From CAZWAP01 sp964632005 (lineage in GTDB: Bacteria > Planctomycetota > Phycisphaerae > Sedimentisphaerales > Anaerobacaceae), in contig CAZWAP010000003.1 of the NCBI GenBank assembly GCA_964632005.1, positions 49,380-113,379 on the forward strand: DNA of 64,000 nt. The letters run 5' to 3'. Each line of letters opens with the position of its first letter. The first letter of the stretch is position 1. A program made the position numbers and the translations under genes. Below, in pieces: positions 27,501 to 36,058 of the stretch. The notes under the pieces are model-generated. The model did no database searches, was not told where the DNA came from, and saw nothing but the letters and a program-made list of their open reading frames with translations.

Positions 27501-27783
27501 TTGCCTTATCAACCACAACGTTCCCTCCGAGTTCGTGCTGAAAATGAACGAGGGCAGGCCGCACGTCGTCGATCTAATAATAAACGACAGGATCGACCTT
27601 ATCATAAATACGACGGTCGGCAAACAATCCATAGTCGATTCATTCTCGATCCGAAGAACCGCGCTCGATAGGCGGGTACCTTACGTGACAACAATGCGGG
27701 GCGCCGAGGCCGTTGTCCTGGCTATCGCGGCATTGAAGAAACACAAGGTCGGCGTCAAGCCCATTCAGTTGTATTACCGCTAA
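24574..27783 (+). CDS. carB: Carbamoyl-phosphate synthase large subunit
   Basis: 1069 residues (E. coli 1073). It makes carbamoyl phosphate for arginine and pyrimidines from bicarbonate, ammonia and two ATP. Two homologous ATP-grasp halves are evident: ILIIGSGPIVIGQACEFDYS at the start and VIILGGGPNRIGQGIEFDYC in the middle. Metal-site motifs QFAVNPENGKLYVIEMNPR and QFAVKNGEIYILEVNPR follow, with a C-terminal MGS-like regulatory domain (FKIMATKGTC). ATG 24574 gives the standard N-terminus; an in-frame TTG at 24529 does not. carA follows after 16 bases. Confidence 0.97.
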   Translation: MPKRKDIRKILIIGSGPIVIGQACEFDYSGAQACKVLRQEGYKVILVNSNPATIMTDPEMAHRTYIEPITAETVEKIIRRERPDSLLPTLGGQTGLNTAVELAERGVLKKYNVRLLGANLRSIKKAEERDKFKKTMERCGLEVPKSGYAHSWVEAKRIIEYVGFPAIIRPSYTLGGTGGNVAYNYQEYEEHIHWGLNLSPKSQVLVEESVVGWKEYELEVMRDKKDNVVIVCSIENLDPMGIHTGDSITIAPAQTLTDKEYQIMRDAALKIIRAIGVETGGSNIQFAVNPENGKLYVIEMNPRVSRSSALASKATGFPIAKIASLLAVGYTLDEIPNDITKKTPACFEPTIDYCVVKWPRFTFEKFPQTDPELTVQMKSVGEAMSIGRTFKEALQKAIRSLEIDRYSLDGRYIETELATPRLKEKLHTNCWDKIWYVAEAFRRKLSADEIFQLTKIDPWFLNNIRDIIKLEEKLKAENCTTISRDLMRKAKEYGFSDRRLAEIWGVDELAVRQRRRKLEINAVYKTVDTCGAEFEATTPYLYSTFEAECEANPSTRRKVIILGGGPNRIGQGIEFDYCCVHAAFALREIGVESIMVNCNPETVSTDYDTSDRLYFEPLTFEDVMSVVEKEEPDGVIVQFGGQTPLKLAVPLEKAGVKIIGTSPDSIDRAEDRKRFNRLVRKLGLRQPYSGTATTYEEALEIADRLGYPLLIRPSFVLGGRAMEIVHDEAGLEACVRNAIVASGEHPVLIDKFLDDATELDVDAISDGRRVVIGGIMEHIEQAGVHSGDSACSLPPVSISKKVLAEIKRQTKLLALELKVRGLINIQFAVKNGEIYILEVNPRASRTIPFVSKSIGVPLAKLAAKVMTGMTLDELGFTKEVHHNHYSVKEAVFPFLKFPGIDTLLGPEMLSTGEVMGISDDFGLAFAKSQIAAGNMLPVSGNVFISVKDGDKERAVQVARDLHAMGFKIMATKGTCICLINHNVPSEFVLKMNEGRPHVVDLIINDRIDLIINTTVGKQSIVDSFSIRRTALDRRVPYVTTMRGAEAVVLAIAALKKHKVGVKPIQLYYR

Positions 27784-27799
27784 AGAAGGATAGACCCAG

Positions 27800-28924
27800 G
27801 TGAAAGGCATTCTATTACTGGAAGACGGGACCATCTTCGAGGGCAGGGCCTTTGGGGCAAAAGGCTGCAAGTGCGGGGAGGTTGTGTTCAACACGAGTAT
27901 GACCGGCTACCAGGAGATACTCACAGATCCCTCTTACAACGAGCAGATAATAACGATGACCTATCCTCTTATCGGGAACGTCGGGACAAACTCCGAGGAC
28001 CGGGAGTCGAGGAAGGTCTTCGCGGCGGGCTTCGTCGTCAAGGAAAACTGCGGGTACCCAAGCAATTGGCGAAACAAAACCCCGCTCGAAGAGTTTCTCA
28101 AGAAAAATAGGGTCGTGGGACTTGAAGGCATCGACACCAGGAAACTGGTCAGGCATATCCGGACCGAGGGGGCGATGCGGGGGATAATATCCTCAGCTGA
28201 ACTGGCGGTTGGAAAGCTCAAAAAGAGGCTGGAGCAATATCCCGGCCTTGTTGGAAGGGACATCGTCAGGGACGTTACCACCAGGAAACCATACAAGTGG
28301 GGCAAAAATGTGATCAATGTGCTCGGTGGACGCCGGCCAAAGCCTCCGCGAGAATACCGGGTCATCGCCTTCGATTTCGGGGTCAAGCACAACATCCTGC
28401 GACTACTTCGCTCCCACGGCTGCGATGTCACCGTCGTTCCGGCAGCGGCGTCGGCCGAGGAGGTTCTGGCAAGGAAACCCGACGGTGTTTTCCTCAGCAA
28501 CGGGCCCGGCGACCCGGCCCCTGTGGCCTACGCAATCGACACCATCCGCAGGCTTCTCGGCAGGGTACCTATATTCGGAATCTGCCTGGGCCATCAGCTG
28601 CTGGCACTTGCCCTCGGTGCCAGGACCTACAAGCTCAAGTTCGGCCACCACGGCGCCAATCATCCCGTGCAGAACCTGGAGACGGGAAAGATCGAAATCA
28701 CCAGCCAGAACCACGGCTTCTGTGTGGATATGAATACCCTCAGACGCAAGGATGTGGAACTCACCCACATCAACCTCAACGATCATACCGTCGAGGGCCT
28801 CTGTTGCGAGAGGAAAAAGGCCTTTTCGGTCCAGTACCACCCGGAGGCCTCGCCCGGTCCCCACGACTCAAGCTACCTCTTCCAGGATTTCATTGACCTG
28901 ATGAGGGGGCACAGGTGCAAGTAG
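27800..28924 (+). CDS. carA: Carbamoyl-phosphate synthase small subunit (glutaminase)
   Basis: 374 residues. Supplies ammonia from glutamine to CarB. The N-terminal domain has MTGYQEILTDPSY and the C-terminal class I glutamine amidotransferase has FLSNGPGDP, the nucleophile motif FGICLGHQLLALALG and the partner YHPEASPGP. GTG 27800 is the start, with AAGGA 10 bases upstream. The order carB-carA is the reverse of the usual arrangement. A terminator-like hairpin follows at 28941. Confidence 0.97.
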   Translation: MKGILLLEDGTIFEGRAFGAKGCKCGEVVFNTSMTGYQEILTDPSYNEQIITMTYPLIGNVGTNSEDRESRKVFAAGFVVKENCGYPSNWRNKTPLEEFLKKNRVVGLEGIDTRKLVRHIRTEGAMRGIISSAELAVGKLKKRLEQYPGLVGRDIVRDVTTRKPYKWGKNVINVLGGRRPKPPREYRVIAFDFGVKHNILRLLRSHGCDVTVVPAAASAEEVLARKPDGVFLSNGPGDPAPVAYAIDTIRRLLGRVPIFGICLGHQLLALALGARTYKLKFGHHGANHPVQNLETGKIEITSQNHGFCVDMNTLRRKDVELTHINLNDHTVEGLCCERKKAFSVQYHPEASPGPHDSSYLFQDFIDLMRGHRCK

Positions 28925-28940
28925 GCGTCCCGGCCAGAAC

Positions 28941-28983
28941 CTCCGCCGATGTTGCTCGGCTTGTGTGTGTGCGGGAGTTTTTT
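28941..28983 (+). terminator. Intrinsic terminator after carA
   Basis: Inner perfect stem GCCGA/TCGGC, outer CTCC/GGAG pairing across a GT-rich bulge, then TTTTTT at 28978-28983. It begins 17 bases after the carA stop. Confidence 0.5.
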
Positions 28984-29031
28984 GGGGGGATACGTGGTTA
29001 GATTTCGGTCCGCAGCGCCGCGGGATACAGG

Positions 29032-29060
29032 TTGACAGGCCGGGGGATTGGAGATACGCT
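29032..29060 (+). promoter_or_regulatory. Possible promoter of ispH
   Basis: Perfect TTGACA (29032-29037) with a 17-base spacer to a poor -10, TACGCT (29055-29060). The predicted leader is about 120 bases. Confidence 0.3.
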
Positions 29061-29187
29061 CTGCCAGAGCGTCTTGGTAGTCGCCATTTGCGGTCCGGCC
29101 AGGATATATTGGCAGCTGCGGAGAGGGCACGCGGGGCCGGCAGGGGGGTTCGAGCGTCTGACGGGGTCGCAGCAGGCTGACAGGTAT

Positions 29188-30048
29188 ATGAAGGTTCTGG
29201 TTGCAGAGAAATGCGGCTTCTGCCACGGTGTCAGGAGCGCCATCAGTATAGCGGAAAAGACCCTGGAGCAGGAAAAGGGCAGAGCGGAGGTCTACAGCCT
29301 CGGGCCTATAATCCACAACCAGGACGAGGTGGACCGCCTGGCCAGAGCGGGACTTAGGACGGTGGACAGCATAGACCAGATCGACTCCGGGACGGTCATA
29401 ATCCGCTCACACGGAGCGGCCCCGGCCCAGATAGCTAAGCTCAAGGAGAAGGGCCTTAAGATCGTCGATGCCACGTGCGTCCTCGTCAAGAGGGTTCAGC
29501 ATATCGCCGAGCGGCTCGACAAGGAGGGATACAAGGTTGTGATTATCGGGGAGGAAAATCACCCTGAGGTGCAGGCGGTGATGGGCTGTGCCGCAGATGT
29601 GGTGGTGATTACCAACGAATCGGACCTGCCCAGACTACCGGCGCGAGGCAGACTTGGAATTGTCGGGCAGACCACCCAGGGCCGGGCGCATTTCGGCAAT
29701 ATGCTCGGCGCGATAGGCCAGCTGAATTTTAGCGAGCTGAGGGTCGTCAACACGCTGTGCCAGGAGGCGATGAAGAGACAGGACTCGGCCGTCCGTCTGT
29801 GCAAGCAGGTCGAAATCATGTTCGTCCTGGGAGGGCTGCACAGTGCCAATACACGGAGGTTGGCCGAGCTGTGCAAAAAATTCAACCCGGAGACCTTTTA
29901 CTTGCAAAATTGGAAAGAACTTGATAAAAGAATGCTACTGGGCAAGAGTACCGCGGGCGTGACGGCAGGCGCTTCGACGCCCGATTGGGTAATAGGCGAG
30001 TTTGTTAAGAAACTGGAAGACTTCAACGCCCAAACACACCAGGGCTAA
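29188..30048 (+). CDS. ispH: 4-hydroxy-3-methylbut-2-enyl diphosphate reductase
   Basis: Last enzyme of the MEP isoprenoid pathway, an iron-sulfur reductase producing IPP and DMAPP. The 286 residues carry the three cluster cysteines: C12 (CGFCHGV), C97 (DATCVLV; most homologues have Pro after this Cys) and C191 (NTLCQEAMKRQ). Substrate residues appear in IRSHGAAP, NHPEVQAV, QTTQG and GGLHSANT. ATG 29188 is chosen because it starts at the family N-terminus; an upstream TTG frame (29032) is junk. A strong terminator separates it from rpsA. Confidence 0.94.
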   Translation: MKVLVAEKCGFCHGVRSAISIAEKTLEQEKGRAEVYSLGPIIHNQDEVDRLARAGLRTVDSIDQIDSGTVIIRSHGAAPAQIAKLKEKGLKIVDATCVLVKRVQHIAERLDKEGYKVVIIGEENHPEVQAVMGCAADVVVITNESDLPRLPARGRLGIVGQTTQGRAHFGNMLGAIGQLNFSELRVVNTLCQEAMKRQDSAVRLCKQVEIMFVLGGLHSANTRRLAELCKKFNPETFYLQNWKELDKRMLLGKSTAGVTAGASTPDWVIGEFVKKLEDFNAQTHQG

Positions 30049-30072
30049 CTTCGGTGCGGAAGTCTCCGGTGG

Positions 30073-30100
30073 GCATCTGCTTGGGTGGCAGATGCTTTTT
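30073..30100 (+). terminator. Intrinsic terminator after ispH
   Basis: Perfect 8-bp stem GCATCTGC/GCAGATGC with a 7-base loop followed directly by TTTTT, 25 bases after the ispH stop. Confidence 0.8.
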
Positions 30101-30211
30101 GAATTATTAACCGGGTATTTTTTGTGCGGCGTTGCACAAGAGGTTGGTCGCCGTGAATGTGGGGCGGCGGCCGGCCGTGAACGTGAGACTCCACAGTAAG
30201 GACGTTATGGA

Positions 30212-32512
30212 ATGGTAGATCGAAACATCGTCAGTAAACTGGGTTTGTCGGAGGAAAAACTCGAAGAACAGATCCGAGGACTTTTCAGCGAGCAGGAAGA
30301 AGGATTCCTGGAAGAGGTTCTCAAGAAGAAAGTTGATATGCGCCTGCCTGGAACAATCCTCAAAGGCAAGATTGTTTCGCAGATCGGCGGTGACGTTATC
30401 GTTGAGGTGGGGCTCAAGAGTGAGGGCGTCGTCGATGCGAACGAGTTCGACAGTCCCGACGAGATAGAGCCTGGCAAAGAGATCGAGGTCCTTCTCGAAG
30501 ATACGGACTCCGAAAGCGGCCTTGTGCTTCTGAGCAAGCGCAAGGCCGATATTATAAGAGGATGGGAACACGTTCTTGCCACCAAGAAGGAAGGGGACAT
30601 CGTGAGCGGGCGGGTGATACGGCGTATCAAGGGCGGCCTGCTCGTCGATATCGGCGTGCCCGTATTCCTGCCGGCCTCCCAGGTCGATATCCGAAAACCG
30701 GGAGACATCAGCAGGTTTATCGGCAAGGAAGTCGAGTGCAAGATCCTCAAGATCGACGCCGAGGGCCGGAACATAGTCATATCCCGCCGAAAGCTCATCG
30801 AGGAAGAACGCCGCGCCAGCAAGGAGAAGATACTCTCCGAGATCGAGGTGGGCCAGCTCCGCAAGGGTGTTGTTAAGAATATCGCTGATTTCGGAGTGTT
30901 CGTGGACCTGGGCGGGCTCGATGGCCTGCTCCACATCTCGGACCTGAGCTGGGGACGGATTTCGCACCCGTCGGAGGTCGTAGAACTTGACCAGGAGATC
31001 GAATGTGTCGTCATCGGGGTCGACAAGGAGCACGAAAAGATATCCCTGGGACTCAAGCAAAAGACCCCCAGTCCCTGGGAAGACGTTGAACAGCGCTACC
31101 CCGTGGGTTCGCGGGTGAGGGGCAAAGTGGTAAATATAATGAACTACGGTGTTTTCGTCCGGCTGGAGGACGGCATCGAGGGGCTGGTGCATATAAGTGA
31201 GATGAGCTGGACCAGGCGACTTGCCCACCCCAGCGAGATGGTTAGCCTCGGCGACGAGATCGAAGTGGTTGTGCTCAGTGTCAACAAGGAAAAGCAGGAG
31301 ATTTCCCTCGGGCTCAAGCAGACCGAGACAAACCCGTGGAGCGTGGCATCGCAGAAGTATCCGCCTGGAACGATCGTTACGACGACGGTCCGAAGCCTCA
31401 CCAGTTTCGGGGCATTTGTGGAGATAGAGCCCGGCATCGACGGGATGATCCACATCTCGGACCTGAGCTGGACCAGAAAATACAGCCATCCCAGCGAGGC
31501 TCTCCAGAAGGGCCAGGAGGTCAAGTGCGTTGTCCTCGAGGTCAACGAGGAAAAACGCCGGATCTCGCTCGGTATCAAGCAGATGTCCGAGGATCCGTGG
31601 ATTCGTGCCATCCCCGAGAAATACATTCCCGGACATATCATAAAAGGCAAGGTGGCCAAGCTCACCAATTTCGGTGCGTTTGTCGAGCTCGAGCCCGATC
31701 TGGAGGGGCTGCTGCATATCTCCGAGCTTGCCGACCATAAGGTCGATAAACCTCAGGATGTTGTCAAGGTAGGGCAGGAGATCGAGGTCAAGATTCTCAA
31801 GGTTGACACGGAGTCTCGCAAGATCGGCCTGAGTTTGCGGCGAGTGCAGTGGGCCGCCGAAGAGGAATCGGAAAAGCCGGTTCGCCGCAGACCGACGGCT
31901 GTTCAGACCGTCCTGCCGGATAGCGACATTGAGCGTCTTTCGAAAGCCCGCCAGGACCAGAGCGAGGCCCCGGGCCCCGCTGAAGCTGATGCGGGTGACG
32001 TGGAGGCCCTGGAAGCAACGGAGGGTAGTTCCGAAGCCAAGGTCAGTGACGAAGAAGCTTCAGCCGCTCAAGCCGGCGCAGAGACCGGGGATAAAATGGG
32101 CACAACCGAGCCGGGCAGTCAGCCCGAAGAGTCCGCCGTCCAGACCGAGATGCCCGAGGCAGCTACAGCCGAGCCTGCCGAGCAGCAGGTAGAGGCCGTC
32201 GAAAAAAGCAAGGATCAGCCTGACGCAGGGCCCTCCGAGCCCGCCGGGCAAGTGGGCGTCGAAACCGATGCTGCTGGGCAGCAAGGCGGTACGGGGGAGA
32301 CCCAGATCGCAGAGACCGAAGGAGACCAGCCAGCCCAAAAGCAGGCTGCCTCCGAGTCCGATGCGCCCGGTTCCAAGAAAGCTGCACAACCGGAGGCCGA
32401 GGACTCGGTCGGGCGAAGCCCCGACGAGCAGTGCGGGCAACCCGGCGCCGAAAACGCCGAGGGCGACAAGCCCGACGAGGCCTCTGGTGAGCAAGAACAC
32501 AATGAGAGCTGA
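30212..32512 (+). CDS. rpsA: Ribosomal protein S1 with six S1 domains and a long acidic tail
   Basis: 766 residues, versus about 557 in E. coli. Six OB-fold S1 repeats lie at about 45-113, 126-198, 212-283, 297-370, 384-457 and 470-545; repeats 3-6 carry the RNA-binding GVFV/GAFV and LLHIS/MIHIS signatures. From about 546 to the end the protein is low-complexity, rich in Glu, Ala, Gln, Pro, Ser and Gly, and probably disordered. S1 recruits mRNA to the 30S subunit. ATG 30212 has AAGGA upstream. It is adjacent to ispH as in many bacteria (Clostridia fuse the two), but here a terminator separates them. Confidence 0.93.
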   Translation: MVDRNIVSKLGLSEEKLEEQIRGLFSEQEEGFLEEVLKKKVDMRLPGTILKGKIVSQIGGDVIVEVGLKSEGVVDANEFDSPDEIEPGKEIEVLLEDTDSESGLVLLSKRKADIIRGWEHVLATKKEGDIVSGRVIRRIKGGLLVDIGVPVFLPASQVDIRKPGDISRFIGKEVECKILKIDAEGRNIVISRRKLIEEERRASKEKILSEIEVGQLRKGVVKNIADFGVFVDLGGLDGLLHISDLSWGRISHPSEVVELDQEIECVVIGVDKEHEKISLGLKQKTPSPWEDVEQRYPVGSRVRGKVVNIMNYGVFVRLEDGIEGLVHISEMSWTRRLAHPSEMVSLGDEIEVVVLSVNKEKQEISLGLKQTETNPWSVASQKYPPGTIVTTTVRSLTSFGAFVEIEPGIDGMIHISDLSWTRKYSHPSEALQKGQEVKCVVLEVNEEKRRISLGIKQMSEDPWIRAIPEKYIPGHIIKGKVAKLTNFGAFVELEPDLEGLLHISELADHKVDKPQDVVKVGQEIEVKILKVDTESRKIGLSLRRVQWAAEEESEKPVRRRPTAVQTVLPDSDIERLSKARQDQSEAPGPAEADAGDVEALEATEGSSEAKVSDEEASAAQAGAETGDKMGTTEPGSQPEESAVQTEMPEAATAEPAEQQVEAVEKSKDQPDAGPSEPAGQVGVETDAAGQQGGTGETQIAETEGDQPAQKQAASESDAPGSKKAAQPEAEDSVGRSPDEQCGQPGAENAEGDKPDEASGEQEHNES

Positions 32513-32992
32513 TCGGCTCAGGGGGACAGGCGAGCTCTGTAGCGACTGTGACTCACCGATTGTGCGAATTTCTTCAAGCCCCGAGTGCTCGTGGATTTTC
32601 GCGCCGCCAGAGGATAGCGTTATGTGGGTAGCGTCGCGATCAGCGAAGAAACGTCGCAGTGGGACGATCTTGATATGGTCGGCTGGCTGGGCACGGGCAG
32701 CTCTGTAGCCTCTCGGGTGGCTCAAGCTTGCCGCTCACAGGTTGCGGTGCGGCGTTATGTTCAAGGGTGCAGAGCTGGGATCGACCGTCGGCGAGGAGGT
32801 AGATGGAAGCGAGGACCGCCCGGCAAGTGTGTTCGTGAGCGAAGAGAATCTGCCAGCCGGGAGTTATGACTTCGGTCCCGAACCCTGGCAGAAAGAGCTT
32901 CTACATTATTGGGGTGGTTGCCGAGAGGCCACTAGCGCTCTTCTTGTCCTTGGTGGGGGCCGGCCAAATTCGTATCGTGGGCGGAATTGATG
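32513..32992. other. Intergenic region between rpsA and the PIN-TRAM gene
   Basis: About 480 bases with short open frames (e.g. 32742-32990, 82 codons) that show no family features. No terminator with a T tract was found after rpsA. Confidence 0.35.
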
Positions 32993-33020
32993 TTGATAAC
33001 AGGCGCCTGGCCGGTATAAT
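32993..33020 (+). promoter_or_regulatory. Promoter of the PIN-TRAM gene with a palindromic spacer
   Basis: TTGATA (32993-32998), 16-base spacer, perfect TATAAT (33015-33020). The spacer contains the perfect 10-bp palindrome CAGGCGCCTG (33000-33009), a possible operator. The predicted leader is about 50 bases. Confidence 0.6.
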
Positions 33021-33078
33021 CGCAGATGATTTGGTTATAAGATACCGCCATAGCGTGCAATAATTGGAGGTCATAGCG

Positions 33079-34203
33079 ATGCTGCTCTGGATTTTCCGTG
33101 CGATATTCTGGGTTGTGGTGATTGCCGTTCTGTTCGTAAGTGTCAGCTCGACGAAGATATCGGGCGTCACAGGATCGCACGATTTCGTCGCGGTGCTGGT
33201 CAGCGGGTTGGGGATGGCGATATTCGTGTTCCTGCTCGACGTGTTGACGCCCAAGAAGAAGCTGACGGCCGTCGCCGGGGTTTTTTTCGGCCTGCTCGTC
33301 GGCCTGCTTATAAGCCTGGTTCTCGCCGCCGTCGTCGATATGGTCAATGATTCTTACCAGATCAATATGATCCCTGAGACGGCCAGGGCCATAAAGTGGA
33401 CGCTCGGAATATGCATCTGTTATCTGACCATCAGCGTGGTTATGCGGACCAAGGATGACGTCCGCTTTGTCATTCCGTACGTGGAGTTTGCCAAGCAGAC
33501 CAAGGGCGCGCGGCCGCTGGTGCTGGATACCTCGGTGATCATCGACGGTCGAATCGCGGACCTCTGCCAGAGCAAGCTGTTTGACGCTCCGGTGGTTGTG
33601 CCGCGTTTTGTGCTCAGCGAACTGCAACTGATAGCCGACTCGGCCGACAGGCTTAAACGCCAGCGAGGCCGACGCGGTCTCGACATACTCAACAAGATGC
33701 AGATGAACCCCGTGATAGACGTCCAGATCGACGACGCAATAATATCCGAGGTCGAGGATGCCAAGGGAGTAGATCAGAAGTTGATGATGTTCACCAAGGC
33801 CTGCAACGGCCGGCTCGCCACGACCGACTATAATCTCAGCAAGGTCGCGCAGGTCCGCGAGGTTGACGTTGTGAACATCAATGACCTGGCAAATTCCTTG
33901 AAGGTTGTTGCACTGCCTGGCGAGACGATGCAGGTCAAGGTCATAAAACCTGGCGAGGAAGCCGATCAGGGTATCGGCTACCTTGACGACGGGACGATGG
34001 TGGTCGTCGAGGGAGGTCGAAACAAAATCGGACGCGAGGTGATTATTAGCGTTACAAGCTCCCTTCAGACATCCGCGGGCAAAATGATATTCGGCAAGTT
34101 CGAGCAGTTCGCCCAGCAGGATTCCTCGGGCGGCGGCAGCAACAACAAGAGACGGTCGTTCGGCAGGAGGCCCGCGGGCAGCGCGGCCCGGCAGCGCGAA
34201 TGA
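33079..34203 (+). CDS. Membrane-anchored PIN-TRAM domain protein (YacL-like)
   Basis: 374 residues. Four N-terminal transmembrane helices (about 3-115) precede a PIN nuclease-like domain starting LVLDTSVIIDGRIADL (D150 a metal-site acid), with RLATTDYNLSKVA later supplying further acids. A TRAM domain follows (about 275-345; YLDDGTMVVVEGG), then a basic Gly/Ser/Arg tail. This is the architecture of B. subtilis YacL and its relatives; the cellular role is not settled, but membrane-associated RNA cleavage or binding is plausible. ATG 33079 is chosen over in-frame TTG 33064 because GGAGG lies just upstream. Confidence 0.88.
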   Translation: MLLWIFRAIFWVVVIAVLFVSVSSTKISGVTGSHDFVAVLVSGLGMAIFVFLLDVLTPKKKLTAVAGVFFGLLVGLLISLVLAAVVDMVNDSYQINMIPETARAIKWTLGICICYLTISVVMRTKDDVRFVIPYVEFAKQTKGARPLVLDTSVIIDGRIADLCQSKLFDAPVVVPRFVLSELQLIADSADRLKRQRGRRGLDILNKMQMNPVIDVQIDDAIISEVEDAKGVDQKLMMFTKACNGRLATTDYNLSKVAQVREVDVVNINDLANSLKVVALPGETMQVKVIKPGEEADQGIGYLDDGTMVVVEGGRNKIGREVIISVTSSLQTSAGKMIFGKFEQFAQQDSSGGGSNNKRRSFGRRPAGSAARQRE

Positions 34204-34240
34204 AAAGACCGGCGGGCGTGACGTCGAAGCGGCTATGGCC

Positions 34241-34921
34241 TCAAGAGCGCCGGCGGGACTTTGCAAGGCAACAGACGAAGACGCCGCCAGCCAGAATGCA
34301 GCCTGCTGCAAACAGCGGCCAATAAAAGTGGGCCTTGTAATCGGCTCGGCTTACGTACGGCCCTGCCGTGCACAGCGAGAGGATGATAATAGCCCCGGCC
34401 AAAGCCGACAAAACCCAGTCGCGCGGCGTCGCTTTGATAGGCCGGCCAACCGCATCCCGCCAGAGTATTACCGCCGAAAACACCGCCATCATCGCCGAGA
34501 CGACAACAGGGCAGAGAACCGGTGCCGCCCACGGCAACGGAATCAAAAACAGCAGGTCCCACTCGAGGATTGAGGCTGGCCAGTCCAGCAGCAGCTTCAA
34601 CCAAGCATAGTAGAAGATGTCCCACACGGCAAAGACGGCCAGGCAGTAGGCAAATCGCTGCGCGCAATTTCGGCCAAAAAGGTGGGCGCCGGTGAGGATC
34701 AGGACAATCGTCGCGGCCTCGCGACCGACCTCAACCAGCAGGAGCCACCTCTGGTGCGCACCCAGGCTCGGCAGGTTCGCAAGCGGGAAACTGAACCCAT
34801 CCGGATAGAAAATCTCCCGCAGATATACCACGACCGCGGACTCAATATAGGCAAACGCCACGGCGAAAGCCACTGCGATGGTGAATCTTCCAAAGGTCGT
34901 CTTCAAAGGTCCAGGTTGCAT
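34241..34921 (-). CDS. Integral membrane protein, function unknown
   Basis: 226 residues with about six hydrophobic segments (e.g. FTIAVAFAVAFAYIESAVVVYL, LVLILTGAHLFG-like and LFLIPLPWAAPVLCPVVVSA regions) and a basic C-terminus. I recognise no family. It lies 66 bases downstream of ispG on the same strand, so may share its transcript, and converges on the PIN-TRAM gene with 37 bases between. The composition matches neighbouring genes. Confidence 0.75.
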   Translation of the reverse strand: MQPGPLKTTFGRFTIAVAFAVAFAYIESAVVVYLREIFYPDGFSFPLANLPSLGAHQRWLLLVEVGREAATIVLILTGAHLFGRNCAQRFAYCLAVFAVWDIFYYAWLKLLLDWPASILEWDLLFLIPLPWAAPVLCPVVVSAMMAVFSAVILWRDAVGRPIKATPRDWVLSALAGAIIILSLCTAGPYVSRADYKAHFYWPLFAAGCILAGGVFVCCLAKSRRRS

Positions 34922-34987
34922 AGGTCTTGCCCTACTACCACAACATCATCGCGTTGCAAAGGCTCTACATTCTTCCCTGCAGTCCGC

Positions 34988-36052
34988 TCAGAGGTTCTCC
35001 AACGCCCTGAGTATGGCCGGGATGATCTGGCTTTCCGGTACTGTGTCGATCTTCCGGCCTTTGCGGTAGATAAAGGCCTTGTTCCTCGCCGCGCAGAGGG
35101 CAACCTCGGCGTCCGCGGCTTCGCCCGGTCCGTTGACGATGCATCCCATCACCGCTACCCGCACGGGCCTGTCTATCCGAGCCAGTGCCTTTTTGACCCG
35201 TCGGGCCAGCTTGATAACATCGACCTGGGCGCGGGCACACGTCGGGCAAACTATCAGCTCGGCTCCCGGCGGGCCGGGGCCCTGCAGGCCGAGTGCACGA
35301 AGAATCCGCCTGGCCGTAGCCACTTCAAGCAGGGGATTGCCCGCAAGGCTGACCCTGATCGTATCACCGATTCCTTCTGCCAGCAGGGTACCGAGGGCGA
35401 CCGCAGAGGGGATTTGGCCGTCTTCGGGCAGGCCGGCGTGGGTCAGGCCGAGATGAATAGGATAATCGAACGTATCGGCCAGAAGGCGGCTGATCTCAAT
35501 GGTCCTGGTAGCGTCGCTGCTTTTCGCGCTGAGGACCAGCTGGTCGAATCCGCGCTTCTCGAACAGCCTTATGTACCTTTTCATTTCTCTGAGCATCAGT
35601 GCAGTACGCCTATGCGGGGCGACAGGAGCCTTTTTCAGGTCCCTTATACTTGCCTCGTTGACGCCGATACGCACGGCAGCGCCGTGCATCTTGGCCGCGT
35701 CGATAATCCGGGTGATCTGTCTGCGGTCCTTTATGTTCCCCGGGTTCAGCCGGACCTTGGCTGCGCCGGCCTCGATCGCCTCTATGGCCCTGGCCGGGCT
35801 GAAGTGCACGTCGGCTATCAGGGGCGTACCCACCTTTTCGACGATCCTGGCAAGGGCCACTGTGTCGGCGCGCCTGGGAACAGCAAGCCTGACGAGCTGG
35901 CAGCCTGCCTTGGCAAGCTGTTTTATCTGCCTGACGCACCGCTCTACGTCCGTGGTGGGGACCTTGGTCATCGACTGGATGGCCACGGGGAACTCCGAGC
36001 CAAGGCTCACCGAACCCACGGCCACAGTCCTGGTTTTCCTTCTCTCGAACAT
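34988..36052 (-). CDS. ispG: 4-hydroxy-3-methylbut-2-en-1-yl diphosphate synthase
   Basis: Penultimate MEP-pathway enzyme, converting MEcPP to HMBPP with a 4Fe-4S cluster. 354 residues, the short bacterial form: TIM-barrel N-terminus (VAIQSMTKVPTTDV, VRLAVPRRAD, LIADVHFSP, VRLNPGN) and C-terminal cluster domain with CPTCAR and MGCIVNGPGEA cysteines. ATG 36052 has no Shine-Dalgarno; a perfect TATAAT ends six bases before it, so the mRNA is probably leaderless. ispH is only 5 kb away on the other strand. Confidence 0.95.
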   Translation of the reverse strand: MFERRKTRTVAVGSVSLGSEFPVAIQSMTKVPTTDVERCVRQIKQLAKAGCQLVRLAVPRRADTVALARIVEKVGTPLIADVHFSPARAIEAIEAGAAKVRLNPGNIKDRRQITRIIDAAKMHGAAVRIGVNEASIRDLKKAPVAPHRRTALMLREMKRYIRLFEKRGFDQLVLSAKSSDATRTIEISRLLADTFDYPIHLGLTHAGLPEDGQIPSAVALGTLLAEGIGDTIRVSLAGNPLLEVATARRILRALGLQGPGPPGAELIVCPTCARAQVDVIKLARRVKKALARIDRPVRVAVMGCIVNGPGEAADAEVALCAARNKAFIYRKGRKIDTVPESQIIPAILRALENL

Positions 36053-36058
36053 AGCTGA

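Noticed and set aside
34682..36058. A 458-codon plus-strand frame opposite ispG and the membrane protein gene
   Set aside because: Shadow of ispG on the other strand; the minus frame has the complete IspG motifs and cysteines.
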